64,000 nucleotides of DNA, taken from positions 620,001 through 684,000 of the forward strand of contig MU270047.1 of assembly GCA_021432635.1 (NCBI GenBank), in the 5' to 3' direction. Source of the DNA: Thozetella sp. PMI_491 (taxonomy: Eukaryota > Ascomycota > Sordariomycetes > Chaetosphaeriales > Chaetosphaeriaceae). Positions 10,226 through 20,396 of this stretch are shown here, piece after piece; the stretch's first letter is position 1; every line of letters begins with the position of its first letter. The notes beneath the pieces are model-generated. The model was given only the letters and a program-made list of their open reading frames with translations, made no database searches and was not told the DNA's origin. The position numbers were made by a program, and so were the translations under genes.

Positions 10226-12430
10226 ATGGCGACCCAACAAACCCCTCCCCTCAAGATCGACCGATACGTGGTCATCCATGTCGCTACCACCTGCGACGAG
10301 CACGGTGTCTATGTCACCAAGGATTCCGCCGAGGTGATCGAGCTCGGCTGGATTCTGGTGGACGCGAATACCCTCGACGAAGTGAGTGGAGAGTGCGGCC
10401 ATAGCCGCTCCTCATATTTTGCACATCCGAGTTTTTTTCTCTGACGAACTTGGCAACAGCTTCATCGCGAGAGCGTCCTGGTCAAGCCAATTAATACCCC
10501 CATCACGCCCCTGTGCAGTAAGTCGTCCAATTCCTATCTTTCACGAGCCTTGGCTCGCCCGTCTGCTTTTCGGCGTGTCAATTTTGCCCGAGTTTCGTCT
10601 CGAGCGCTTCACAGAGCTCTAACCGATTCTCGGCACAGCGAGCTTGACAACCCTCACCTGGGAGCACGTCCGAAACGCTGGAACCTTTAGGGATGCGATC
10701 AATCGTTTCGACGCGTTTGCCTCGGAGCACCTTACCTCGTCGAACCTCGATTTCGTCTTCGTGACGCTCGATGCCTGGGACCTGCGTGTCCAGCTCCCCC
10801 GAGAAGCTCGGGACAAGTCGACTGTCCTGCCCCCGTACTTGCAGCACTCCCGCACATTCGACCTCCGCACCGAGTACCAGCGATGGCAGCAGCACCACCC
10901 CGAGTCGCTGCCTTTCGGCCCCTCGTCCCTCCAGAACATCTGCGCTGCTCTGGAGGTGGAGGCCGTCCAGTCGAGCGCCCCGATCAAGCACAACCTGCCT
11001 TTCCACCTGCAGGCCCTCGCTCCCGCCTCCCCCCGTCGTGCCATGGAGGAAGCCGTCACTCTTACCCGTGTGCTCCGGGGCTTGATTCGCAAGTCGCAGC
11101 CGCCGCATGAGCACCCTGACGTCCTCACCCGACCTATGGACGCCCGCGCCGATGTGAGGGCCTTCCTCTCGGAGCGAAGCAAGGTCTTGCACATGTCTGG
11201 TCTGCCCCACGACACCACTCAGTCGGAGCTTGAAAGCTGGTTCACTCAGTTTGGTGGTCGCCCCATTGCTTTTTGGACCCTCCGTACCCCGGAGCAGCAT
11301 AAGCCCACCGGAACCGGCTTTGCTGTCTTCTCGTCTCACGAAGAGGTAGGCAGGCCCCCAATGTTCATTCCAAATCTTCTAAACCGTCGTTGCATCTACC
11401 ATGGTATCTCTGTTGCTGTCTCTGTTGCTGTTTGCTCCCTTTGAACCCATCTCCACACTGACACCGCCTTGGGATGTTGGCTGACTGATGTGCTATATAG
11501 GCTGCCGAGAGCTTGTGTATGAACGGCCGGGCACTAAACGAGAAGGCCATTGAGGTTTCCCCTTCGTCGAGCCGTGTGCTCGACCGTGCAGCCGAGATCC
11601 TGACGCCTTTCCCCCCAAGCAAGAACCGCCCTCGTCCGGGCGATTGGACCTGCCCTTCGTGCGGCTTCTCCAACTTCCAGCGCCGGACAGCTTGCTTCCG
11701 CTGCTCGTTCCCTGCCATTAGTGCTGGACCTACTGGCGACATGGGCTACGGCTTTGGTTATGGCCAGCCCGCCATGATGGGGCCCCCTCCTCCCCACATG
11801 GGTCACCACGGTGGCGGCGGCCACGGCCACGGCCGCATGGGCGGCTCGGGCGTCGTTCCTTTCCGGGCCGGTGACTGGAAGTGCGGTAACGAGGTGTGTG
11901 GCTACCACAACTTCGCGAAGAACGTCTGCTGTCTGCGCTGTGGCGCCAGCCGTGCTGGAGCCGCTGTCGTCGCGGACTCCGGCTACCCTTCCCCCATGGA
12001 CACACCATCCTCGTACAGCATCAGCCAGAGCTCGATGGGTGGCACCCCAGGCCCCGGCCCTTTCGCTTCTTCTGGGGGTAACTTTGGCTCCGGCGGCTAT
12101 GGCCAGCACTTCGGTGGCCCCCCGAGCACCTACGCTCTTCCTTCCGGCCTCGCCGGCGGCAACGCGCCTTACCCTTCTCTCCACACCAACTTTGGTGGGC
12201 CGGCGCCGAGCTCCCACTCCGCTGGGCCGTTTGACAGTCGTGCTGCCGAGGCTGCCTTCCAGTCTGCCGGCAATGGCCCCGCGTCTGCTGGCCCGGGTAA
12301 CAACTTTTATAACCAGAACGAAAATGACCCCTTCGCTTTCCTTTCCTCGGGCATTGGCGGCCTCTCGGTCAGCGGAAACGATGCGCGCCAGAATGGCGGC
12401 GCCGCCCCTCCCAGCAAGTCGCCTGCGTAA
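10226..12430 (+). CDS. NRP1: Nrp1/ARP-type RNA-binding protein (exonuclease-like, RRM, 2x RanBP2 zinc finger)
   Basis: Four exons (10226-10381, 10460-10517, 10639-11345, 11501-12430) give 616 residues. Residues 10-240 resemble a DEDDh 3'-5' exonuclease of the ERI-1/3'hExo type. Residues 280-330 form an RRM split by the last intron (KVLHMSGLPHDTT to RALNEKAIEVSPS). Two RanBP2-type zinc fingers follow, at about residue 356 (WTCPSCGFSNFQRRTACFRC) and 433 (WKCGNEVCGYHNFAKNVCC), then a Gly/Ser/Asn-rich tail. This architecture matches yeast Nrp1, an RNA-binding protein found in stress granules, and the fungal 'asparagine-rich protein' ARP. The exonuclease block has lost its first catalytic motif: the usual DFEATC reads HVATTC here. 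RNA binding by RRM and zinc fingers is therefore more likely than nuclease activity. A pyrimidine-rich leader precedes the ATG. Confidence 0.88.
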
Positions 12431-13526
12431 TCGCCTAGCACGACCGTCAATGTTCTTATGGCGGATCACGCGAGTCTCTCCTTTCTCGACACACTCGCCG
12501 AGACTCCGACAGATCTTCGTGTGATATTTTGCGACGGCTTTGGAATGACAGCATAGAAGAACATTTGAATGCCCTTTGCAAAAGCTCCGGATCGACTTGT
12601 ATTTGTTCAAGATTGCGGCAGGGGTTTGGAAGAAATGCCATGGACGGCCGGTCACCCATTTCGAACTTTCGCGAGGGGCCAGGGCGGTAGGGGCAGGGGA
12701 GGCGCGCGGTTGTGGGCTGGCGAGGTTGCCAGCGGTTTCGGGGGCGGCGGATGGCAAAAAAGTTGTGCAACACGGCTGGAAAGACAAAAGAATATCCCAT
12801 TCTTACAGGGTGTCCCTCATCAGGACGGAGTTCTTCACACATCGACAAACATATTGTATGGCTATTCGGAACGGACGGCACCGGGAATGCCACTGTCATC
12901 ATTCTTCTTCGACAATTATCTGGACCTGGAATGGAGGAAGGGCTTGTTTTTTTCACGGGGCCTTGCTTCGGAATCGGCGCGGCCCTCGCGGCCGGGCTTC
13001 AGCAAAACGGACAGCGAGGCGCCCCCTGCGCGAACGGATCTTCGGTTTCTGGTCTTGTTCTTGTTGAGGGTGGTCATGGCTAATGGCTGGTCAAGGGAGG
13101 CAGGCAAGGCAGGTCACAACGGAGGCGTGCATAGCGAGGGAGTGAAGGGTATATCCGGCCTGGTTTACTCGCAGCTGTTTTACTTTTTACTTTCTTGTTC
13201 TTTCGCTTCTTGTGTGTTTGTTAATCACTTATTCGTCATTTCCTTGTGCGTCGTCTACCTCCTTTTCCATCTCTCTCAATCTCTATCCCCCCCTATCTCT
13301 CTCTATAGTATTCCAGCCTGTCCACCCCAAAGACAGCACCGCCTATTACACATAACTACTACCACCAGATCGATCCCCCGCCTCCCTCCTCCATATTTCT
13401 CAACCCCCTTCCTTCACCCGCTGTTCAAAGCATCTCTATTGCTATTTTTTTGTTTCCTTGGCCTAAATGGTTCGCAAAAAAGATTGTATTCCTGCTGGAT
13501 TGGCGACGGCGGTGGAGTAGCGGCAA

Positions 13527-13562
<36 letters not shown>

Positions 13563-13564
13563 GG

Positions 13565-13617
<53 letters not shown>

Positions 13618-14384
13618 AGGCGAAGGTGTTGGGTGGCTTGGAAAGGAAGGCTGGGTTGGCTGGCTATTCTGTTGTCTCGATCCATCAGTGCTGGCCGTTC
13701 CTCCGGTCTCTTCTTTTTATATATTTCGTGTTGATCTGTGTGTGTCTTTTCCGTCTTTCCGTCTTTCCATCTTCTCTCGTACCCCACCACCACCTGTCTT
13801 TTGCACCTGGCCGCATCATCAGGACCACCCGAGGACGCTGTATGTTGTGCGAGATGAGGAATAGGAAGGTGTTCTATCGGCCTTGGAAGAAGAGGCGAAT
13901 AAGGAAGGAGGTACCCAGCTCTAATCCCGCCAAGGGATCCTATATTGAACGCTGTCATCGCAGGAACAGCGCGATCTGTCGTAATAATCCACACCCACCT
14001 GTCAAGCAGATTACTGCGGCCCCCTTCTCCAATGAAATTTGTCATGAGAACCTAAGCAAACGAGATGCGTGTCATTACACAGCAAAGCGCGTGGATCCTT
14101 CATCTACGCCTGGCTGAGGGGTCAATTACAACTAACTATGATGCTCAGATAGGTGACACGAGTAAGACTAGCTTTTGTTGTCCTCATAGTGTGCGGAAGG
14201 CAGCTTCAGTTAATCTGCACATAACACCACGTTTCTCGTGACACTCGTTGGCCACAATCTCGACAACAAGTACTTTGAAGGCGGTATAGCAGACAGGGCT
14301 GCTTGTATGTTTACAGTGAGGTCTGTACCACCCTGGCCTTGGAGTCCACCTCTTTTTGTGCTCGGAGGCGGAGGGCAGTACCGT
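12431..14384. other. Convergent intergenic region with promoter-like pyrimidine tracts and no recognised gene
   Basis: The region lies between two convergent genes, so no promoter is expected. Yet 13140-13470 and 13735-13800 are rich in C and T on the plus strand, as fungal promoters are, and they flank the G tract at 13527-13616. The only open frames are low-complexity translations of these tracts or short unconserved pieces. An ATG at 13468 is followed by a stop after 17 codons. The 3' untranslated regions of both neighbours must lie here. Confidence 0.5.
13527..13616 (+). repeat. 90-bp nearly pure G tract
   Basis: Thirty-four consecutive G (13527-13560), then GT and GGGGA interruptions at 13561-13567, then 49 consecutive G (13568-13616). 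Only two bases of the 90 are not G (T at 13562, A at 13567). On the plus strand it could form many stacked G-quadruplexes. The exact length in a reference should be treated as uncertain because homopolymers of this size are hard to sequence. Confidence 0.95.
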
Positions 14385-17093
14385 CTAGTATCGGCGGTAG
14401 TAGTTGCGCAGGGCACCATGCTTCCCTCCGATCTCCGCGTCCCATCGGTAGTCATCCCCATCATACTCGTTATTCCAGCCTTCGTCTTCGCCATCGTCAT
14501 CCAAGTGGACCACTTCGTCGTCACCGTTGATCTCGACGTCCGACATCACCTCCTCTCCCTCCTCCTCGCCAGCCTTCTGCAGAACGACTTGGGTCCGGTT
14601 CGCGAGGCGCGGGTCCTTCTCATTCTCGTCCGGCACGTACTCGGAATCCACCCCGTGTCCGCCGGCTCCCTCGCCCGATCCTTGGACAGCGAGGTTGCTG
14701 CGCCATCCCAATGTTTTCAGCTCGTGCTCGGTGAGTGGCATCTTCTCGAGGAGCTTGAAGCTGCGCACCAACACTTCCCACGGGTATTCAAGATCCTGCT
14801 GGTTGTACTCTTGCCCGGCCTCGTCCTTCAGCTTGGTTAGCTGGTTGTCATCCAAGGCTTCCATTTCGGCGTCCTCGTCACGCCAACCCTTCTCTGACTC
14901 GCGATCACTCGATATCTCACTGCCGCTACCGGCGTCTTTTCTGTCGCGAAGGCTATCCGCCGCCTCTTGCAGCATATGCAAACCTGTAGTCGGCTCGGCG
15001 ACGGCCTTCCCGAGCAATTCCGCGGGCGGTACAGCCGGCCCGCTGGTGGCCAGGCCCGCGGCTTCAAAGTTGACGGTCTGCGAGGATGGCCGCCCAGTGG
15101 GAGTGGAAAAATTACGGCTCTGGAGTCTTTGCAGCGTTGGTGCCATTGGAATGGGGCTCCTTGGTACGTAGTAGCTCTCGCCAAAGCCGCTCAAGTCAGG
15201 GATGTCGTCATCTTCCTTGTCGATATCCATCGCATCACCCTGCGTGTTATCGTCACCAGCTTCGGCGATGGCTTTCCCCTTTCCCTTGTCTACCTTCTGC
15301 TCATGAACTAACCTTGCAGCCCTGCCTATCTTGAACTCCTGGAGCCGATTCTCGTAGTTCAACTTCTCAATGTCGACGTCTGGCTCTTCTTCTTCCTCGG
15401 AGGACGACTCGGGAGGGTTGGTCATACGGCGTTCAGCCTCAACCTCAGCCATCTCGAGCCGTAGGATCTCCTTCTTCTCTTCTGTTGTCAGCGTGCCCCA
15501 ACGAGCCTTGCGTGCGTGCCGGGGTTGCCACATGTCGAGCTCGAATGGCACATTGCCACAGCCGCCGTCGATACTTTTGTCGAAGTCCGGGTCTGGCCAG
15601 TCGTATTCGTCGTCGCTCATGTACATCTCTTCGAGGCTAGGAACGAGGTTCCTCCCCGTCATGAGGTCGACGTGACCGAAATGGAGAAAGAAGTCGAGAT
15701 GGTCCTGAATGGGCATGTTTCGCCGCACAGCCTCGATCGGCAGGACTTCGTCTGGCCGCAAGAGGTGGACCAAGCCTTGACCCCAGCCTTCCAAGTGGCC
15801 GGTACCGACTTGATCGATGTGAATCCCGCGGAGTGCCCTCCGCACGTCGATCTGTTGTTGAGTTGGTTGGATGTCGTACCAGAGGCCGGCAAAGATGATC
15901 TCGTGCTCGGTTTGGAACGCCTTACGGCGGAGCAGAGACCAGAGAGGCCTCAGGCTACGCTGGCCCAAGAACAAGTGCATGAGCCTAGGGGACTCAGGAC
16001 CGTGAACAGGGTTGTTGAATAGCAGGAGCAGTTTGATGAAGAAGAGATGTGCATTGTATATGTCCTGGTCCGTAAAGAGCCTCCGACTCCTGACAATTCG
16101 AACTCGGCCCTCATTCGTTGCGATGTCCATCATCAACCACAGCTTGAGGAGCATCTCGCGTGAGTCCTTGGCCAAGCGATGTCCCATTCGTGCCATTGTC
16201 GCGACGATGTCGCGGCAGCACCTCTCGCGGTGGTGCACCATGGTGAGCCATCTGAGCCCAGGGACTTTGCGGGTAGTTGTGTCTGTCACAGGCTTTGGTG
16301 CTGTTCCCAGCCAGAGGTGCTTCAAATCGTGGTATGCCGGGTCTTGGGGTCGTCCAAGAGGGTCATCGATGTAGAGATGAGGGTAAACCTGAGGACGACA
16401 GATCCGCGCCGCGGCGGGGGCCATGTGGTTGGCTAGGGCGAGGATGCAGCTGCGCATAAAGGTGTTCAGCACGTCATGGAAGTCTTTGGATAGGCTGTAC
16501 AGGTTGATGATGTCAACAGGATACAAGTGCTTGCAAACCGCGACAGTCACATCCGCAGATGTACAGATAGACGCCAGAAGATCGAATTCGGGAACAAGGA
16601 CCTCCGTCTCCGGCCCAAGCATGCTCATTACCAAGGTCTCAAACTCCGCAATGGCTCGATGTTGCCCCTTTACATAGGTATCATGTATCTCCTGCAGACG
16701 ATCACTGATTCTTGGCTTCGTCAACTTTATCTCTCCGTGGTGCTCTACCACATCGTCTGCCTCCATATCGGTATTGCTATCCTCTCGACATGCGGAGGAG
16801 ATTCCCTGTTTGCAGTAGACTTTGCGAATGCTGTCCCGGTCGTCAATACGGGTTTTCTTGCGGGCCGTTCCTGCTTCGGAATCTGGTACGAGATCCTCAT
16901 CCTTAGGATAGATTCCTAGTTTCTGAATGTCCTCGGTGGTAAACTTCTTGCGTGCCTCTTTCGCCTCCTCATACTTTTGTCTCGCTTCGGCACGTTGTGC
17001 AGCCGTTAAATCTGGTGCTTCTGGAGACTCGGAGGGCTGGATCCCTTCGCCATTCCGGCCGTGGGAAGGACCGGCATGTTGATTACGCTCCAT
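14385..17093 (-). CDS. F-box-like fungal protein of unknown function
   Basis: A single-exon frame of 902 residues. Residues 30-60 are a charged, probably helical segment. Around residues 186-212 the sequence VCKHLYPVDIINLYSLSKDF resembles an F-box (short Leu/Pro-rich helix bundle used to contact Skp1 in SCF ubiquitin ligases). Residues 215-500 look globular, with Trp- and His-rich stretches (GLRWLTMVHHRERCCRDIVA). From about residue 555 the protein is acidic and probably disordered, with repeated Glu/Asp runs, and ends in an Asp/Tyr-rich tail (DDYRWDAEIGG). No LRR, WD40 or other substrate-binding repeat is obvious. I infer a fungal F-box family member, but the F-box match is by eye and weak. 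The leader upstream of the ATG at 17093 is unremarkable. Confidence 0.75.
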   Translation of the reverse strand: MERNQHAGPSHGRNGEGIQPSESPEAPDLTAAQRAEARQKYEEAKEARKKFTTEDIQKLGIYPKDEDLVPDSEAGTARKKTRIDDRDSIRKVYCKQGISSACREDSNTDMEADDVVEHHGEIKLTKPRISDRLQEIHDTYVKGQHRAIAEFETLVMSMLGPETEVLVPEFDLLASICTSADVTVAVCKHLYPVDIINLYSLSKDFHDVLNTFMRSCILALANHMAPAAARICRPQVYPHLYIDDPLGRPQDPAYHDLKHLWLGTAPKPVTDTTTRKVPGLRWLTMVHHRERCCRDIVATMARMGHRLAKDSREMLLKLWLMMDIATNEGRVRIVRSRRLFTDQDIYNAHLFFIKLLLLFNNPVHGPESPRLMHLFLGQRSLRPLWSLLRRKAFQTEHEIIFAGLWYDIQPTQQQIDVRRALRGIHIDQVGTGHLEGWGQGLVHLLRPDEVLPIEAVRRNMPIQDHLDFFLHFGHVDLMTGRNLVPSLEEMYMSDDEYDWPDPDFDKSIDGGCGNVPFELDMWQPRHARKARWGTLTTEEKKEILRLEMAEVEAERRMTNPPESSSEEEEEPDVDIEKLNYENRLQEFKIGRAARLVHEQKVDKGKGKAIAEAGDDNTQGDAMDIDKEDDDIPDLSGFGESYYVPRSPIPMAPTLQRLQSRNFSTPTGRPSSQTVNFEAAGLATSGPAVPPAELLGKAVAEPTTGLHMLQEAADSLRDRKDAGSGSEISSDRESEKGWRDEDAEMEALDDNQLTKLKDEAGQEYNQQDLEYPWEVLVRSFKLLEKMPLTEHELKTLGWRSNLAVQGSGEGAGGHGVDSEYVPDENEKDPRLANRTQVVLQKAGEEEGEEVMSDVEINGDDEVVHLDDDGEDEGWNNEYDGDDYRWDAEIGGKHGALRNYYRRY

Positions 17094-17842
17094 GAAGATT
17101 TATGGGCTACCTGCCGATGGGTCGATAGTTTGGGGCGGAGTGGCCAACTGGAAGTGCGGGAAATCTAAGTGTAAGCGAGAAGGAAGTTGAGAGAAGTGAA
17201 AAGTGCAAAGGGAGAACTGCACGTATGTGAGGAGCTTGGTGGCTCAGAACCTGCCCAGGAAACAGACTGCCTCCCGCTCTCCCCCTCCACCTATCTTTGT
17301 GTTGATATGAAGAACAATAGAAACACTCAGGCATACAGCGGCGCCTTACGCGAGATCTAGAAGCCCTGGATTTCATGGGTTTGCCGACGTTGTTGATAAA
17401 CGATAAAACGCAGTAGACACAGTTTCAAAATTCAACCAGTTCTGCTGCGGAGCAACCAGCGGTCACATTACTAGGCTTCGCCTTTCGTAGCCAGCATATG
17501 ACGGCACATTATTAAGCGAGGATAAAGTTATTCATTGCAGGCTACCGGAACCCTTGTGACGCCGTAACGACCAACTCTCAGTTATTTCCACTTCCTGGCC
17601 TGCGACCTAGTCAGCTTTAGGACGGCGCCTCCCCCTTGTACCTCGTTGCGAGCATCCCGCTCAATATTCTGGAATTGTTCGTACAGGGCCGCAGGCTCGT
17701 CTCCAGAGTCCTACTCCGAGAAGCTAGATACTTCCTCCGCCAACTCCATATCCTCTGCTGACGCTACAGCTGCTACCTTGGGCGTCACCTCCTGCGGAGG
17801 GGTTAGCGGTACAGCCGGTTTCCCCTCACTCTTACTTGAATT
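17094..17842. other. Intergenic; carries an open tail behind the HAT2 stop
   Basis: Between the HAT2 stop (17843) and the ATG of the F-box-like gene (17093), both on the minus strand. The part nearest HAT2 (17840 down to about 17585) is open in the HAT2 frame apart from two TAG codons and is discussed in the findings. The remainder would be the promoter of the downstream gene and shows nothing else. Confidence 0.5.
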
Positions 17843-19400
17843 CTAGTCGGTAGCAGAGTTTGCACCAAGTTCGTTGGATGGGAGGTCCGCGACGTCCTGT
17901 GCAATGATCGCACTCGAGACCTTCCAAATTTCGAGCAAGTTATCCTCGGCAGCGCTGGCCACAAGCCAGGGATCATTAAGATTCCAGGAGAAGTCAGCCA
18001 GGTGGTTGGTGTGGCCGCCGTGCATGAAGAGCAGCTCTGGGGGACCGTCCTCGGCATCCTCGGGTGTCTGCTCCTCCCCTACGCGGCTAAGGTCCCAGAA
18101 GATGAGGCGTCGGTCGTAACTTCCACTGCCAAGGATGCTAGGCTCGTCGGGGTGCCACGCAAGGGAGGTGACGGCATCAGCATGGCCCTCGAGGGTGTGG
18201 ATCTTTTGCTTCATGTTGCGGAGATCCCATATGCCGATGGTCTTGTCGGCAGACGCAGTCGCGACGAGAACCTCCTCCTTCGGGTTCCACGAGAGCGCAT
18301 TGATGGCGTCGGTATGGCCATCGCGAGCAATGACAGCAGCCTGGTCACCAGGCGTTCGGATATCGATGACTTGCAGCGTCAAGTCGTCCGAGACGGTGCC
18401 GATGAAGGACTTGACGTGAGGGTGATGCTGGACATCGTTGACAATGTGCTTGTGGTTCTTGTACGTCCGCGAGGGCTTCAACTTGCCCTCCGAGGCCGTG
18501 TTCAGGTCCCTAAAACGGCGGTCAGATGGGAAGGAAATTCATAGAGCTTACGCGCCTACTAACCAGAGTAGAACGGTGCGATCCTCGCTACCTGTCGCAA
18601 GCCGGCCGGCCTCATGAGGGTTCCAGTGCAGACCGAAGCCCTCTTGCGTGTGACCGATCAGCTCGATCTGTGGGCTCGGCGTCCCCGTGGGGATCATGCT
18701 GTGCTTGGTGCGGTCGAAAACTAGGACCCTTCCGTCGACTGCCAGGGTAGCGATCACATCGGGATTCTGAGGCTGGTAGCGGGCTTTGTTGACCTCACCA
18801 GGATGGTCGATCTTCTGGGTGACTGTGAATTTGATGACGGGGGGTTCGGAAGATGATGATGACTTATTGCCATATCCGCCAATCTCGCCGCGATCCTCGT
18901 CGTAGTCATCGGGGTTGGGCTCAATATGCTTGGGTATCTCGATCTCGGCAATCTGCAGGTAGTTGGACTTGCCTTCCGAGGTATGGGTCCCGATCAGAAG
19001 GCGATGCTGGAGGCGATTCTTGTCCGGAATATCCTTGACATCAGGGAACCACTGGGTTGTGAGGGTCGGCCAATCGAGCGCAGTACTACAGCTCGGTTAG
19101 CGATGGATAGGATCAAGGAGCAATTTGTGGAGGGGGAGGTACCTCAAGATCATGTCGTAGAGGAAGGGGCTGTTCTTCTTCCAAATTTTGTACTCTAGGC
19201 GGGGTTAGATCGATGGCTGTTGACACTGAGCGGTTGCGACAACTTGGACGTACCCTCGTTGATGACCTTCTGCTCCATCAACTCGTCGTCGTCTAGGCCA
19301 CCAGCGTCCACTATCCTTGTTAGCTACTGTACTCAGACTAGGCGGTAGTGACGAGTTGGTACTGACTATCGACGTCGTCGACTATCTCCGCAGGCGCCAT
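17843..19400 (-). CDS. HAT2: Histone chaperone RbAp46/48 homologue, Hat2
   Basis: Five exons (19400-19367, 19310-19254, 19194-19143, 19085-18564, 18509-17843) give 443 residues and join in frame. The N-terminal helix (EYKIWKKNSPFLYDMILSTA, then LDWPTLTTQWFPD) is the RBBP4/7-family histone H4-binding element. A seven-blade WD40 propeller follows, with visible repeat ends such as TVLLWDL, KTIGIWDL, RLIFWDL and LLEIWKV. The family takes part in the type-B histone acetyltransferase Hat1-Hat2, in CAF-1 chromatin assembly, and in PRC2 and NuRD-like complexes. Filamentous fungi usually keep one or two such genes; Hat2 is the best guess, with CAC-3/Msi1 the alternative. The first donor is GTCAGT, a less common form. 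The gene is divergent from XRN1 with a shared 1-kb promoter that contains an ACGCGT motif at 19684. Confidence 0.95.
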
Positions 19401-20396
19401 CTTTAAGTCTTGTTCGCGGATTGAATTGTTAGAGAGGGGAAGCTGAAGAGAGGGAGACGAGCAGTCGCAAAGTGGGCTAACAGCGACCACGGAGTGAAAA
19501 ATTGCCTGGCGCGTAAAGAGGAGGGAGGAAGGAGAAAAATGAACGAGACAATTAGAGCGATGCCTTGGCCGAAGAGAGGAGGAACCCGATCTCCTGAACC
19601 CAAAGCGTGTGGCTGACGGTTCTGCGCAAAATTCGGTACAGTTAAACCAAGCATTCCGCGAGTTTAATGGAATATCGCGACCGACGCGTCGAGCAGCCCA
19701 GGATCTGCCACCTCTCTCCGCCTTTTAAAGCGCGCTAGTCCGTATATAGACTAGTGTTATAGATGCTAGGTGTGCTGGTGGCAGGAGGCGGCGAAGCTGG
19801 GCAGAAAGGTGAAAGGTGGGGAGGCCGGTGGGGAGTCAGAGAGGCTCCTAGCTGCCCCAAACAAGCTGATTGAAAGGCGACGACGCTCCCAAACCACAGT
19901 TTGCGACCGACCACATACACATCACCATTTCCTTCCGCTCTCCCTCCACCCCTCCTCCCTCCGCCTACCGCCCGCAACCGCAACCGCAACGATTGACTAC
20001 CGGGGCTCTTGATCGCTTGGTTCTTCTATCACAGCTTTTTTAAAACTTTACCAGGGTTGCCCTTAGATTTCCGCTCTTCGGTCAATGTACCACGCAGATG
20101 CCAAAAAGTGCCACGCCCAATCTTCCGTCCTTTGCTTTCTCCGTTCCTCTCCAAAGAGTCTTTTGAAGACCTCAAAGCCCGGCCATTTTTTATCAGTGCC
20201 GGCATATTTGTTGACCATCGTTGTCGATTGTTAACAATTTGACGAATCCCGAGGCGCCGTCTCTGTATATCCCGTGCCCCTTGCACGACAGCACAGCGAC
20301 ACCTGCTCGCCTTTCCTCCCTTCCCCATCTCCGTAACTCGCCAGGACTCACTGCCACAACAAAACAAAGCCTCGAACACACTCTGGGTACCAAAAG
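19401..20396. promoter_or_regulatory. Divergent promoter between HAT2 and XRN1
   Basis: About 1 kb separates the two start codons, so both promoters lie here. The part from 19910 to 20390 is pyrimidine-rich on the plus strand and would be the XRN1 leader. The ACGCGT at 19684 lies 284 bp upstream of the HAT2 ATG. No coding sequence is seen. Confidence 0.7.
19684..19689. promoter_or_regulatory. ACGCGT MluI cell-cycle box upstream of HAT2
   Basis: A palindromic ACGCGT, the binding core of the fungal MBF (Mbp1/Swi6-type) factor that drives G1/S genes. It lies in the HAT2-XRN1 divergent promoter. Histone-chaperone genes are plausible S-phase targets, but a single six-base match can occur by chance. 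Confidence 0.4.

Noticed and set aside
11534..12787. A 417-codon antisense frame over the last exon of the Nrp1-like gene
   Set aside because: It mirrors the G/C-ended codons of the real gene, is Ala/Arg-rich and contains no domain.
12569..13864. A 431-codon plus-strand frame running through the G tract
   Set aside because: It is kept open by the poly-G (poly-Gly) stretch and the surrounding C/T tracts; the antisense poly-Pro frame is an equal artefact.
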